Positions 33,749 through 43,745 are shown, counted from the first letter of the stretch. The stretch: 64,000 nucleotides of DNA from Saprospiraceae bacterium (GCA_958295895.1 CATQHI010000012.1:1-64000); one strand, 5' to 3'. A program made the numbers and translations. Notes: generated by a model not told the origin, from the sequence alone.

Positions 33749-34795
33749 TTAAAACTGCGGACAGTACACACCCCGCCGCTGGTTGCCACAGATTTTATAC
33801 TGCAGACTGAGCTCGAAGCCGCCGTTGCCGTCGGTAGCGACCTTCAGGTCACTGGTATTGAGGTCGTAGCTGAAGCCGAGGGCAAAGTTTTCGTAGTCGA
33901 AGCGGGTGCTCACGATCAGCGCATCGGTGAGGACGCTGCTGTCGAGGCGGTTACTAATGCGGCCCCACAGACCGACCTGGAAAGACTGGTTGGCGGAATT
34001 ACGGCCGCTATCGAGGAGAAATTTGACGTTCGTCCCGGTGTTAACTTGGAAGCTCGGTCCCTGACTCATCACGATCACGCCCGGCACCAGTCCGAAGCGG
34101 TCCGTGAGCATAAATTCTCCCCCGGCGTGGCCCGTGTAGCGGCTGTAGAGCAGGTCTTCGCCGGTATTGGAAAAGCTCTGGTTCGCCCGGTTCAGGTGGT
34201 GGAAGGCACCGCCCACGTAGAGGCTGTTGTTTTCGTCGAAAACCATGAACCAGAGGAGCCCACCGGCTAGGTCGGCGAACAGAAACTGATCGCGGTCCAG
34301 GCTATTTTCGTTACTGGGGGCGCTGGGGTCGAAGCCGCCGTCCCCGTCGTGCTGGGACCCCCACCGTAGGGCCAGGAAATCGAGGCTACGCTGGGCCGCT
34401 CCCACCTCGGCACCGGCTACGAGGTAGTTGCCGAACTTGCGGCTACCGCCGATCTTTTTGGAGTAGCTCGCCGACACCTTACCGGTCGTGGTGGCAAAAT
34501 TGGCCTCGCCGGCGCGGTCGCCCCAGAAGGTACCACCGATGCCGAAGAAGTCATTGCGGCCCACGGCGATGCGCTGATCGTAGCTGACGCTGTAGGTCTG
34601 AAAGGCATTCTCCCCCAGCACCGAGGCCCACTGGCTGCGGTAGTTGACGGCGATGCGGCTGTTACAGTTCATCACCCCCGTCATGGCCGGGTTAAGGTTG
34701 AGGGGGGACATGTAGAACTGCGAGAAGTGGATGTCCTGCGCCCGTAGGCCCAGGGCACCAAGCACAAGCAGGAGGAGGGTAAAGACTAGTTTCAT
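33749..34795 (-). CDS. PorP/SprF-family type IX secretion membrane protein
   Basis: The 348-residue protein has a signal peptide (MKLVFTLLLLVLGALGLRAQ) followed by the PorP/SprF opening QDIHFSQFYMSPLNLNPAMTG and a beta-barrel rich in RIAVNYRSQW, SVSYDQRI and FALGFSYDLN strands. Such proteins sit in the outer membrane and help attach or export type IX secretion cargo with type B C-terminal domains, two of which are encoded in this window (35903-38650 and 52282-53913). I chose the ATG at 34795 over the frame start at 34948 because of the signal peptide. An exact -7 element lies at 34870-34863, giving a leader of about 60 bases. Confidence 0.93.
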   Translation of the reverse strand: MKLVFTLLLLVLGALGLRAQDIHFSQFYMSPLNLNPAMTGVMNCNSRIAVNYRSQWASVLGENAFQTYSVSYDQRIAVGRNDFFGIGGTFWGDRAGEANFATTTGKVSASYSKKIGGSRKFGNYLVAGAEVGAAQRSLDFLALRWGSQHDGDGGFDPSAPSNENSLDRDQFLFADLAGGLLWFMVFDENNSLYVGGAFHHLNRANQSFSNTGEDLLYSRYTGHAGGEFMLTDRFGLVPGVIVMSQGPSFQVNTGTNVKFLLDSGRNSANQSFQVGLWGRISNRLDSSVLTDALIVSTRFDYENFALGFSYDLNTSDLKVATDGNGGFELSLQYKICGNQRRGVYCPQF

Positions 34796-34862
34796 AGGTC
34801 GGCGGAGGAGGCGGTTTAGAAGCTTTCGTTTAGGCAATACACGGCCGGGCACAAACCCGATG

Positions 34863-34870
34863 CAAAGGTA
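34863..34870 (-). promoter_or_regulatory. PorP/SprF promoter -7 element TACCTTTG
   Basis: Exact TAnnTTTG match on the minus strand, 67 bases before the start codon of the PorP/SprF gene. The rest of the 230-base spacer to the BASS gene shows nothing else clear. Confidence 0.5.
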
Positions 34871-35025
34871 ACGTCCACCGCCAGGCGAATAGTCTTTCGC
34901 CCACAAAAAGACCGGCCACGTGTACGTAACCGGTCCAGTTATAAACACCTAAAACCCTATTAATGTCTTTCAGCCTACCACGAATTTAGCAGTAAATTCC
35001 CAATCCTAAAAATCTTGTCCTGGCA

Positions 35026-35916
35026 ATGCTCGATCTGCTCATCACGGCCGTGCTGGCCCTGATCATGTTCTCGATCGGGCTCAGCCTTAAGTCAAAAGAC
35101 TTTCATCACCTCCTTTTGCACCCTAGGACCCTCTTAATTGGGCTTTTTCTCCAACTTATTGTCCTACCCAGTTTGGTCTTCGCCGTAGTAGCGGCGGTGG
35201 AGATCGAGCCCTTTTTTGCCCTCGGTTTCCTGGTCCTGGCTGCCTGTCCGGGGGGACTATCGAGTAACTTCATCTCCTACCTGCTGCGGGCAAATACCGC
35301 GCTTGCCGTGAGCCTGACAGTCTGCAACTCTTTGTTGTGCATGTTCACCGTGCCCTTCATCGTGAACCTCGCGCTCGCTCGCTACGCCCCGGTGGGCACC
35401 ACGGCGCAGCTACCCCTACTCGCCACGGCACTCCGCATCTGCCTGATCGTCGTGTTGCCCGTACTGCTAGGTATGCTAGTCCGCTACCTGCTCCCCCGGG
35501 TGGCCAAACGCATCCAGCCCTATGCCCGCCGGGGTGCCCTGGCACTACTGGCTCTCGTCTTCATCCTAAAGCTCTTTGCTCCCGTGCACGAGGGCGGAAG
35601 TGCCCTCACGCTGACGGAGGTCGGGTACATCCTACCCGTAGCACTATTAATCAATGTCCTAGCGCTTTCACTCGGCCGGCTCTGTGGGCTCCTGTTTCGC
35701 CTGGGAAAAGACAGTCAACTCACCCTCGGCGTAGAGGTCGGTATTCAGAACACCAGCCTGGCCTTCGTCATCGCGGGCACCTTCCTCGGCAACGAGCAGG
35801 CCCTGAAGCCCGCGCTTGTGTACGCCATGTTCACCTTCTTCACCGCCCTGTTGTACGGACTACTGCTCAAACCAGAAATGCGTGGGCGGCTCTATGAAGA
35901 ATTTATCGGTTCGTGA
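35026..35916 (+). CDS. Bile acid:sodium symporter (BASS) family transporter
   Basis: The 296-residue protein has about nine membrane helices, with the family motifs LIMFSIGLSL near the start, the helix-break region GFLVLAACPGGLSSNFISYL and the second crossover VEVGIQNTSLAFVIAGTFLG. BASS proteins import organic acids with sodium; the substrate here (bile acid, pyruvate, pantoate or another) is not indicated. The gene is transcribed alone and its last 14 bases overlap the end of the convergent type IX cargo gene. Confidence 0.93.
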   Translation: MLDLLITAVLALIMFSIGLSLKSKDFHHLLLHPRTLLIGLFLQLIVLPSLVFAVVAAVEIEPFFALGFLVLAACPGGLSSNFISYLLRANTALAVSLTVCNSLLCMFTVPFIVNLALARYAPVGTTAQLPLLATALRICLIVVLPVLLGMLVRYLLPRVAKRIQPYARRGALALLALVFILKLFAPVHEGGSALTLTEVGYILPVALLINVLALSLGRLCGLLFRLGKDSQLTLGVEVGIQNTSLAFVIAGTFLGNEQALKPALVYAMFTFFTALLYGLLLKPEMRGRLYEEFIGS

Positions 35917-38650
35917 TTAACTCCACGTAACCACTCACCGGGCTCTCACTCTGGGCGATGCCGGTAAAGCGCCGCTCGAAGATCTGACCGATATAGTAGT
36001 AGGTGCCGGAGGGCAGCGCCTCCCCATTTAAGTTGGTACCGTCCCAGTCGATGCCCGGATTTTCGGTCTCGAAGACCAGTTGGCCCCAGCGGTTGAAGAT
36101 CTTCAGGCTTACACGCTCCACGAAGCAGAGCGCACGGGGTTGTAACAGGTCATTGGCACCATCACCATTCGGCGTGAAGACGTTGGGCAGTTCGTAGATC
36201 GGACAGTTCTCTACACACACCCGCTCGCTTGGCTCACTCTCATTCCCGTTCTGATCAAGAGCGGTCACGGTATAGCACCCAATGATACCGTCCGGCGGCG
36301 TATGGTTGAAGGTGAGAATGTCAGCCGAGGCGATGTTAGCCACAAGCTCCGGCGTACCGATACTATCGGGCGTAAAGTACACGCGGTATCCCACGACGTC
36401 CTCCACATTGCAAGTCGCGGGTGGTAGTGTCCAGGTCAGAATGTTGAACAGGTTATCGGTATCGGTACAGTCGATCTCCCGGTCACAAACACTCTCCACG
36501 GCAAGGACGGGGGCGCAGGGTGCAACGTCGTCCTCCGGGGTAAGACACAGTTGTTGGCTCCGGTTAAGCAGCGGCGAGGGGATATCGTCGATGTTGTACG
36601 ACCCGACGGACCGGATGTAGTAGCAGTATTCCTGCCCGTTGACCAGTCCGGTATCGCGGTAGCTCATCTCGGTGACCGTGGCGAGCTGGGTGAAGTCAGT
36701 CGTGCCCGGGTCACGGCGGTAAACCTCGTACTCCAGGTTGGCCCAGGGTACAATCTCGGTCCAGCTTAGGCCATTAGCTACATCGGTAGGATCGCCACTG
36801 AGGCGCACGGTGGTGGCGGGTTGGGCAGGTCCGACGGGCTCGGTCTCATCCCCGACGAAGAGCTCGATGCGGTAGGAGTAGGCGCTGCCCTCGGTATCCA
36901 GATTGGTATCGGTGTAACAGGTATCGACGTCTCCGCCGAAAAACTGATTCTCAAACGTAGCGATGGACGCGAAGGCTGCCGGATCGGTCGTCTGCCCGGT
37001 TGCCCGACTGAGCACGTATCGGTAGGGGCCACGATTTGCAACGGTGTCAATAATGTTGGCACTCGGCAGCAGCCAGCAGACGTCCACTACGCCCTGGGTA
37101 GAGGAGGTCTCCACTACATCGACCTTAGTCAGGAGTGGGATGTCGCGGTCGAGTTGCACGCAGATTTCCTCCGAGGGAATGGACTCGAAGTTCTGGAAGC
37201 GAAGATTAGTACTCGCTGCCCGCAGGGAAAGCACGGCCACTACCCGGTAACAGTAGGTACGGCCCCGGATCACGTCCATATCCTCGAATACGTAGCGGCC
37301 GTTGTCATCCACGTCACTGATTTCCCTATTGGTGAGCTGGGTGTAGCCCCGGCCGACCAGACCCGTCTCGCAGGTATCGGGAGCAAAGTTGTTGCTTCCC
37401 TCCCGCCGCCATACGGTAAAGCCGACGAAATCGGGCTGGGTGCTTTCCTGGCACTCGTAAGGGTTCTCCCAGGTCAGAGTAATGAGGTCTTCTTCTACGG
37501 TGGTCTGTAGGTCAGATGGAGGTGGGGCTACCACCTTGATACTCACCGAGCGCAGGGTAGCTAAGCCGGAGGGCCGCGGCGGTCCGTTATCCAGCGCCCG
37601 GAAGACTAAGAAATATTCCTGATCGCGCACATCGCTACAGCTGGTTTGCCAGCGGAAGGTGCGGCGGACCGGGTCGGCCTGAAAGCCCGTCTCGTTGGGC
37701 AGGAAGGTGGCCGGATTGTTTTCGAGGTCGAAGGGACGCCCCGTAGCCGTAAGGCTGACCTGCTGCTCGGTGTCACCTAACGGAGCGGTGGCAATCACGT
37801 CAAACTCAACGAGCTCACCGGCGACCACGCAGATCTCCTCGCGGGCCAGTTCGATGACGGGGGGCTCATTGGAGCAGTCGTCTACGAACACCTGCATGTC
37901 ACGGACCAGAGTATCAATGGGTTGGCCGTTGCGGAAGGACTTGACGAGGAAGGCGATATTGTACTCGCCTGTGAGAGAAGGAGAGTCCCAGGTAATTTGA
38001 CCAGTGCGTGGATCAATCGTCAGGCTTCCACTCGTTCCGTCCACCTTGTTAGCGAGAACGTAGTTGGGGATCGGTGAATTAGGTGCAAAGCTTGGGGTAG
38101 TGAACTCGAACGCCAAACTATCTCCATCGATATCGAATGCACCGGGGTTGTGGGTCCAAACCGACCCAATGCAAGCATTATCAATTGGGCTCTGCGTCAA
38201 CTCGGGAGAAGAGTTGCAGCCGTTGAGAATTGGGTTGACCAAAAGAAACGATGTAGTAACACTAAAGGGAATATTCACGGAGCCGGGAATATTTCTAACG
38301 CCCCGTACGCGGTTCACATCTTGAAAACTAAGTACATAACGCCCTGCCGCACTATAACGGTGACAGAAGGTGTACTCGTTGCGTTGAATGCCTGCCGTAC
38401 TGGTAGGAGTAATGTTCGTCCGGCGAATTAATTCGCTGGTACCATCACCCCAAAAAAGTTTCAGGCTATCACGGTCAACATCCGTTTGTGCCGTCTCGGT
38501 GTACGTAATAATCGTGGCGCAGGCGGTCAGTTGGTCTGAGGCATTGTCGCAACCGGCAGCCCGCACGATGATCTCTCCCGCCCGGTTGTGGGTGGCGCAG
38601 AGTACCAGGGGAAAAAGGGCTAAAAAACTGAGGAGAAAGCGTTGACGCAT
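35903..38650 (-). CDS. Large type IX secretion cargo with gliding-type C-terminal domain
   Basis: The 915-residue protein has a signal peptide (MRQRFLLSFLALFPLVLC) followed by HNRAGEIIVR, an opening common in Saprospiria surface proteins. Several Ig/fibronectin-like domains follow (for example PPSDLQTTVEEDLITLTWEN and LSGDPTDVANGLSWTEI). The type B sorting domain at the end reads LPNVFTPNGDGANDLLQP, FNRWGQLVFE, GTYYYIGQI. It should be exported by the type IX system and displayed or released. I chose the ATG at 38650 for the signal peptide; the -7 element TACTTTTG at 38701-38694 supports it. The last 14 bases overlap the BASS gene. Confidence 0.92.
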   Translation of the reverse strand: MRQRFLLSFLALFPLVLCATHNRAGEIIVRAAGCDNASDQLTACATIITYTETAQTDVDRDSLKLFWGDGTSELIRRTNITPTSTAGIQRNEYTFCHRYSAAGRYVLSFQDVNRVRGVRNIPGSVNIPFSVTTSFLLVNPILNGCNSSPELTQSPIDNACIGSVWTHNPGAFDIDGDSLAFEFTTPSFAPNSPIPNYVLANKVDGTSGSLTIDPRTGQITWDSPSLTGEYNIAFLVKSFRNGQPIDTLVRDMQVFVDDCSNEPPVIELAREEICVVAGELVEFDVIATAPLGDTEQQVSLTATGRPFDLENNPATFLPNETGFQADPVRRTFRWQTSCSDVRDQEYFLVFRALDNGPPRPSGLATLRSVSIKVVAPPPSDLQTTVEEDLITLTWENPYECQESTQPDFVGFTVWRREGSNNFAPDTCETGLVGRGYTQLTNREISDVDDNGRYVFEDMDVIRGRTYCYRVVAVLSLRAASTNLRFQNFESIPSEEICVQLDRDIPLLTKVDVVETSSTQGVVDVCWLLPSANIIDTVANRGPYRYVLSRATGQTTDPAAFASIATFENQFFGGDVDTCYTDTNLDTEGSAYSYRIELFVGDETEPVGPAQPATTVRLSGDPTDVANGLSWTEIVPWANLEYEVYRRDPGTTDFTQLATVTEMSYRDTGLVNGQEYCYYIRSVGSYNIDDIPSPLLNRSQQLCLTPEDDVAPCAPVLAVESVCDREIDCTDTDNLFNILTWTLPPATCNVEDVVGYRVYFTPDSIGTPELVANIASADILTFNHTPPDGIIGCYTVTALDQNGNESEPSERVCVENCPIYELPNVFTPNGDGANDLLQPRALCFVERVSLKIFNRWGQLVFETENPGIDWDGTNLNGEALPSGTYYYIGQIFERRFTGIAQSESPVSGYVELITNR

Positions 38651-38693
38651 GTGCCGTTCGGTTGGTCGTGTACGGCAGGTGGGCTGCCGGTAC

Positions 38694-38701
38694 CAAAAGT
38701 A
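38694..38701 (-). promoter_or_regulatory. Promoter -7 element TACTTTTG of the large type IX cargo gene
   Basis: Exact TAnnTTTG match on the minus strand, 43 bases before the chosen ATG. Confidence 0.5.
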
Positions 38702-38777
38702 ACGCATTATCCGCCGGATTGCTTCGCCCCGGGGGTCGGCAAGGAGGCATATTGTCGTTCCGTACCCCAAGCCGCGG

Positions 38778-39074
38778 CTAGCTAAGCAGTCCCTGCAGCT
38801 TCATGGCCAGTCCCATATCCCCCTTGATCTTGACCTTGCCGCTCATCATGGCCATCATAGGATTGAGCTTACCGGTACGCAGTTGGTCCAGCACATCCAC
38901 CGTGGTGGTGATCACCGTGTCGGCTTCCTTATCTTCCTCTGAGACCATGGCCTGGTCCCCGGTCATGTCAATGAAGATCGGCCCCTCGTCTAGCTGTAGT
39001 TTTATGGACTTGCCCTGTTTGGGGGCGGTCTCGGCGGCCTTTTCGATGCCGGCCTTGAGTTCCTGGAAGGTCAT
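38778..39074 (-). CDS. SCP2 sterol-binding-domain protein
   Basis: The 98-residue single-domain protein matches the SCP2 sterol-carrier fold: KLQLDEGPIFIDMTG, then EADTVITTTVDVLDQLRTGK and the closing SGKVKIKGDMGLAMKLQGLL. Such domains bind fatty acyl chains or CoA esters in a hydrophobic pocket in the cytoplasm; its partner enzyme is unknown. It follows alaS by 55 bases on the same strand and may be cotranscribed with it. Confidence 0.9.
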   Translation of the reverse strand: MTFQELKAGIEKAAETAPKQGKSIKLQLDEGPIFIDMTGDQAMVSEEDKEADTVITTTVDVLDQLRTGKLNPMMAMMSGKVKIKGDMGLAMKLQGLLS

Positions 39075-39129
39075 GGGTGGTACTTTCGACGCAAGGTAAG
39101 GAATTGGGACGTCCCTCGTCGTTCCGTCC

Positions 39130-41766
39130 TCACTCCCGCTTTGCTACCAGCTCCCGCGCCTGCTCCAATGCCGCCGCGATCCCGCCCGGTTCCTTCCCTC
39201 CCGCCGTGGCGAAGAACGGCTGGCCTCCCCCACCCCCACGGATGTGCTTGGCCAGCTCCTTGATCATTGCACCTGCGTGTACCGCCCCCTGTGATGTGCC
39301 GGCTAGTCCCTTGCTGACGGCCAGGGTAAGAAGCGCCTTTCCATCAGACCCACTAGCCAGTAGCACCACAGCCCGCTCATTCTCGCCGGTGAGCTGAAAG
39401 GCGAGGTTCTTGATGGCAGCGGCATCGGTGAGATCGACCTGCCGGGCGAGAAATTTGACGTCGTCGATTTGCTCGAAGGCGGCCTCGAGCTCGCCCTTGA
39501 GATTGCTGGCCTGGCTGGCCTGGAGCTTTTCGAAGGACTTTTTGAGGCTGCGGTTTTCCTCCTGCAGCGAGGTGACGGCGCCGACCGGGTCACTGCTATT
39601 CTTGAGCTGTTCGCGCACGCTATCGAGCAGGGCGAGGCGGCCACGGACGTACCGCTCGGCACGCAGTCCGGCCACGGCCTCGATGCGCCGGATGCCGGCG
39701 GCCAGCGCACTCTCGCTGGTGATTTTGAAGAAACCCAGGTCGCCCGTACGCGGCACGTGGGTGCCGCCGCAGAGCTCGCTGCTGAAGTCGCGGTCGAAGG
39801 TGATGATGCGCACCGTATCGCCGTACTTCTCGCCGAAGAGCATCATGGCCCCGGAGTTGCGGGCCTCGGCGATGGGTACGTCGCGCTGCTCTATGAGGGG
39901 GATGTTCTCGCGGATTTTGCGGTTCACGAGTAGCTCGATACGCTCGAGTTCCTCGTCGGTAGGACGCTCGAAGTGGCTGAAGTCGAAGCGTAGCTTACCG
40001 GAACGGACATCCTGTCCCTTCTGTACGGCATGCTCGCCGAGCACCTCGTGCAGGGCGGCGTGAAGGAGGTGAGCTCCGGTGTGGTGGGCGCTGATCTTCT
40101 CCCGGTCCTCGGCATGCACCTCACTGTACACCTCCGCCTGGGGATCGCCGGGTAACTTATTGACGATGTGTACGGTAAGGTCGTTCTCCTTGACTGTATC
40201 GAGCACCTCCAGCCGCTCCTTGCCGACGCGGATAATGCCGGTGTCGCCGGCCTGTCCGCCGCTCTCGCCGTAGAAGGGGGTACGGTCGAGTACGAGCTGG
40301 TACTGAGGTTTGTCCTTGACCCTTACCGTCCGGTATTTCGTGACCTGGGCCCCGGCATCCGACAGCACGTCGTAGCCGATGAAGACGGAGGGCTCCGGAC
40401 TCAGCACGATCCAGTCGCCTACCTCCTTGGCGGCGTCCTGGCGGCTGCGGTCTTTCTGCTCCTGGAGGGCGCGTTCGAAGCCTTTTTCGTCTACGCGCAG
40501 TCCCCGCTCCTCGGCCAGTAAGCGCGTCAGGTCGATGGGGAAACCGAAGGTATCGTAGAGCTCGAAGGCGTCCTTACCATCAATCACACCCCCCTCGATG
40601 TAGAGTGAGGCGAAGCGCGCCAGTCCGTTCTCGAGCGTCTGTAGGAACGACCGCTCCTCGCTCTGCACGATGCGGGCAATCTGCTCCTGCTGCCGGGCTA
40701 GCTCCGGAAAGGCCTCGCCCATCTCGCGCACCAGCACGGGGAGCAGCTGATAAATGAAGGGCTCCTTACGGTCCAGAAAGGAGTAGGCGTAGCGCACCGC
40801 CCGCCGCAGAATACGCCGCACGACGTAACCGGCGCCGCTGCTGCCGGGGAGCTGTCCGTCGGCAATCGTGAAGGCTACAGCGCGCAGGTGATCGGCTACT
40901 ACGCGCATGGCCATGTCGGCCTTGGCGTCGGGGGCGTAGCTAGCCCCGTAGGTCAGTCCGGTAAGACGTTCGATCTCGGCGATGGTGGGGGTGAAGATGT
41001 CGGTAGCGTAGGTAGCCGTTTTGCCCTGCAGTACCATACAGAGTCGCTCAAAGCCCATGCCCGTATCTACGTGACGCTCAGGGAGGTTGACCAGGCTACC
41101 GTCCGCTTTGCGGTTGTACTGAATGAAGACGTTATTCCAGATCTCGACGACGCCGCTGCCGTCTACGTTGACGAGCTCGCGGCCGGGGGTTTTGGCACGC
41201 TCCTGCTCCGGGCGCAGGTCGACGTGGATCTCCGTACACGGGCCGCAGGGGCCGGTCTCGCCCATCTCCCAAAAGTTATCCTTTTTGTTGCCGTACAGAA
41301 TGCGGTCTTCGGGCAGGTAGCGAAGCCAGAAGTTGCGGGCCTGGTCGTCAACGGGGATGCCCTCGTCTTCCGCCCCCTCGAACACCGTGGCGTAGAGTTG
41401 ATCTTTTGCTATACCGAGCCGGTCGGTGAGCAGCTCCCAGCTCCAGGCGATGGCCTCGTCCTTGAAGTAGTCGCCGAAGCTCCAGTTACCCAGCATCTCG
41501 AACATGGTGTGGTGGGTACCGTCGCGGCCCACGTCGTCCAGGTCGTTGTGCTTCCCACTCACCCGCATGCACTTCTGGGTATCGGCTACGCGGCGGTTGG
41601 CGGGCACCTTATTACCCAGGAAGTAGTCCTTAAACTGGTTCATACCCGCGTTGGTGAATAGCAGGCTGGGGTCGTCTTTATTCACGATGGGAGCGGAGGG
41701 CACGATCTTGTGCTGCTTGTCGCGGAAGAAGTCGAGGAAGGCGCGGCGGATTTCGGCGGAGGTCAT
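39130..41766 (-). CDS. alaS: Alanine-tRNA ligase
   Basis: The 878-residue class II synthetase charges tRNA-Ala. The chain opens MTSAEIRRAFLDFFRDKQHK with motif 1 around APIVNKDDPSLLFTNAGMNQ. The editing domain carries the HHTGAHLLHAAL and ELCGGTHV zinc-type motifs, and the C-terminal DHHA1 domain has the glycine-rich HIRGGGGGQPFFATAGG. Length is standard. An exact -7 element TACCTTTG ends five bases before the ATG, predicting a leaderless mRNA. It is divergent from mreB. Confidence 0.97.
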   Translation of the reverse strand: MTSAEIRRAFLDFFRDKQHKIVPSAPIVNKDDPSLLFTNAGMNQFKDYFLGNKVPANRRVADTQKCMRVSGKHNDLDDVGRDGTHHTMFEMLGNWSFGDYFKDEAIAWSWELLTDRLGIAKDQLYATVFEGAEDEGIPVDDQARNFWLRYLPEDRILYGNKKDNFWEMGETGPCGPCTEIHVDLRPEQERAKTPGRELVNVDGSGVVEIWNNVFIQYNRKADGSLVNLPERHVDTGMGFERLCMVLQGKTATYATDIFTPTIAEIERLTGLTYGASYAPDAKADMAMRVVADHLRAVAFTIADGQLPGSSGAGYVVRRILRRAVRYAYSFLDRKEPFIYQLLPVLVREMGEAFPELARQQEQIARIVQSEERSFLQTLENGLARFASLYIEGGVIDGKDAFELYDTFGFPIDLTRLLAEERGLRVDEKGFERALQEQKDRSRQDAAKEVGDWIVLSPEPSVFIGYDVLSDAGAQVTKYRTVRVKDKPQYQLVLDRTPFYGESGGQAGDTGIIRVGKERLEVLDTVKENDLTVHIVNKLPGDPQAEVYSEVHAEDREKISAHHTGAHLLHAALHEVLGEHAVQKGQDVRSGKLRFDFSHFERPTDEELERIELLVNRKIRENIPLIEQRDVPIAEARNSGAMMLFGEKYGDTVRIITFDRDFSSELCGGTHVPRTGDLGFFKITSESALAAGIRRIEAVAGLRAERYVRGRLALLDSVREQLKNSSDPVGAVTSLQEENRSLKKSFEKLQASQASNLKGELEAAFEQIDDVKFLARQVDLTDAAAIKNLAFQLTGENERAVVLLASGSDGKALLTLAVSKGLAGTSQGAVHAGAMIKELAKHIRGGGGGQPFFATAGGKEPGGIAAALEQARELVAKRE

Positions 41767-41771
41767 AGCGG

Positions 41772-41779
41772 CAAAGGTA
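41772..41779 (-). promoter_or_regulatory. alaS promoter -7 element TACCTTTG
   Basis: Exact TAnnTTTG match on the minus strand, five bases before the alaS ATG, so the start point should fall at or next to the start codon. Confidence 0.55.
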
Positions 41780-41782
41780 AGT

Positions 41783-41798
41783 AGGGGGGCGGGGCCGC
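41783..41798. repeat. GC-rich intergenic element, copy C
   Basis: AGGGGGGCGGGGCCGC lies in the alaS/mreB divergent region, inside the presumed alaS promoter spacer. It shares the GGGGCGGGGCCGC core of the copies at 24077, 46224 and 55814 but lacks their GGTGCAAAG arm. Confidence 0.4.
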
Positions 41799-41888
41799 TA
41801 AAATATTGTTAGGCCGGTGCCCCGGTTATTTACGACCTTTGCGCTTTGAATGCCACGGGGCCCCGCAAACGGTCCATAAACTAGGGGA

Positions 41889-42926
41889 ATGCGATTTTTA
41901 AACTTTTTCAAGCAGGAACTTGCCGTCGATCTGGGGACGGCCAATACACTCATTATCCAGAACGGAGAGATCGTCATCGACGAGCCCAGTATCGTAGCCG
42001 TGAACCGCAAGAGCGAGGAGACCATCGCCGTCGGTCGCCGCGCCATGCAGATGCACGAAAAGACGCACGAGAACATCATCACCGTGCGCCCCCTCAAGGA
42101 CGGGGTGATCGCCGATTTCCGCGCCGCCGAGCAGATGATTAAGGGGCTCATTGAGATGATCGGTCCGCGTAGAGCCTTTTTCTCCCACCTCAAAATGGTC
42201 ATCTGCATTCCCTCCGGCATCACCGAGGTGGAAAAGCGCGCCGTGTTCGAGAGCGCCGCCCGGGTCGACGCCAAGGAGACCTACCTGATCTACGAGCCCA
42301 TGGCCGCCGCCCTCGGCATCGGCCTCGACGTGGAGGAGCCCGTAGGCAACATGATCATAGACATCGGGGGCGGCACCACCGAGATCGCTGTCATTGCCCT
42401 TTCGGGGATCGTCAGCGATCAGAGCATCCGCATTGCCGGCGACGAGTTGACGCAGAATATCCTCAACTACATGCGCAAGACCCACAACATCCTCATCGGG
42501 GAGCGCACCGCCGAGCAGATCAAGATCCACGTCGGTAGTGCCCTACCGGAGCTCGATGACCCGCCGGCCGATTTTGCCATCAACGGGCGTGACCTCCTCA
42601 ACGGCATCCCGCGGCAGATCACGGTGACCTACCAGGAAATCGCCGGGGCGCTGGACGAGGCCGTCGGACAGATCGAGGATGCGGTGATCCGCGCCCTGGA
42701 GACCATCCCTCCGGAGCTGGCCAGCGACATCTACTCCACCGGACTTTACCTCACCGGGGGTGGCGCATTACTGCGTGGCCTGGATAAGCGCCTGAGCCGT
42801 AAGACGCAGCTACCGGTGCACGTGGCCGAGGAACCGCTACTGGCCGTAGTGCGGGGTACGAGTAAGGCCCTTCAGGACACCATCCGGTATAAGGCGATTC
42901 TGGTGCCGGCAAGTAGTGTGAGCTAA
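41889..42926 (+). CDS. mreB: Rod shape-determining actin homologue MreB
   Basis: The 345-residue protein forms membrane-bound filaments that direct side-wall synthesis. The actin-fold ATP site is complete: DLGTANTLI (phosphate 1), DIGGGTTEIAV (phosphate 2) and LTGGGALLRGLD (adenosine), and the N-terminus FLNFFKQELAVDLG has the amphipathic membrane-binding start. It is the first gene of an mreB-mreC-mreD-mrdA operon with touching or overlapping junctions. A weak promoter octamer GACCTTTG lies at 41834-41841. Confidence 0.97.
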   Translation: MRFLNFFKQELAVDLGTANTLIIQNGEIVIDEPSIVAVNRKSEETIAVGRRAMQMHEKTHENIITVRPLKDGVIADFRAAEQMIKGLIEMIGPRRAFFSHLKMVICIPSGITEVEKRAVFESAARVDAKETYLIYEPMAAALGIGLDVEEPVGNMIIDIGGGTTEIAVIALSGIVSDQSIRIAGDELTQNILNYMRKTHNILIGERTAEQIKIHVGSALPELDDPPADFAINGRDLLNGIPRQITVTYQEIAGALDEAVGQIEDAVIRALETIPPELASDIYSTGLYLTGGGALLRGLDKRLSRKTQLPVHVAEEPLLAVVRGTSKALQDTIRYKAILVPASSVS

Positions 42927-43745
42927 GTGGGGCGGCTGCTACGCATCATCCTCAATAGTGGTGGCCTGTTCACCTTCCTGTTGCTCGAGCTGGCCAGTGT
43001 GTACCTGATCGTGCACCACAACGATGCGCAGCGCGCCATCTGGGCGGAGACCAAATCCGTCTACGGCAGCTACCTCACCCAGCAGCTCAACGAAAAGCTC
43101 GCCTTCCTGGACGTTGCGCGCGAGAATGAAATTCTCCGCCGGGAAAATGCGGCACTGCTGGCCCGTATCCCCGGTAGTGGCTACAATACCACGGTCGATA
43201 CCCTCCCGGTGCGCGACTCCGTCTACCAACAACGCTTCACTTACCTGGCAAGCCGCGTGGTCAATAAATCACCCTACGGACCCTACAACACCCTCATCAT
43301 CGATCGCGGCAGCAACCTGCAGGTAGAGCGCGGACAGGGGGTATTGGCCGACGGCGGGCTGCTGGGGGTCGTCAGCGAGGTCACGCCGCGTCACGCCCGG
43401 GTAATCAGCATCCTGCACCTCGACACCCGCATCAGTGCCGGGCTCGACAACAATTCCTTTGGCACCCTTAGGTGGGACGGTCGCGATCCGCGCCGGGTCA
43501 CCATCACCGATATGCCAGACTACGTCCCCGTAGCACCAAACGATACCATTTACACTACCGGGTACTCCAATGTATTCCCGACGGGGCTACCCATCGGGAC
43601 GGTGGAGTCCAGTACGCCGCTTCCCGGCACCGGGAGCCAGGACCTTACGGTCGTACTACTCAACGATCCCCTACAGGCCACCAACGGTTACATCGTACGC
43701 GATCTGTTCAAGGAGGAGCTCGAGCGACTCAATACGGTGCGGTGA
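42927..43745 (+). CDS. mreC: Rod shape-determining protein MreC
   Basis: The 272-residue protein has one N-terminal membrane helix (about residues 13-30), a coiled coil (about 55-80) and the MreC beta domain with VDTLPVRDSVYQ, IIDRGSNLQVERGQGVLADG and NDTIYTTGYSNVFPTGLPIG. MreC links MreB to the PBP2 wall synthase in the periplasm. The GTG start follows the mreB TAA directly, and the TGA stop overlaps the mreD GTG, so translation is probably coupled. Confidence 0.93.
   Translation: MGRLLRIILNSGGLFTFLLLELASVYLIVHHNDAQRAIWAETKSVYGSYLTQQLNEKLAFLDVARENEILRRENAALLARIPGSGYNTTVDTLPVRDSVYQQRFTYLASRVVNKSPYGPYNTLIIDRGSNLQVERGQGVLADGGLLGVVSEVTPRHARVISILHLDTRISAGLDNNSFGTLRWDGRDPRRVTITDMPDYVPVAPNDTIYTTGYSNVFPTGLPIGTVESSTPLPGTGSQDLTVVLLNDPLQATNGYIVRDLFKEELERLNTVR

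Noticed and set aside
40888..41661. Plus-strand 257-codon frame opposite alaS
   Set aside because: The alaS protein is certain; the complement is a codon-bias shadow without motifs.
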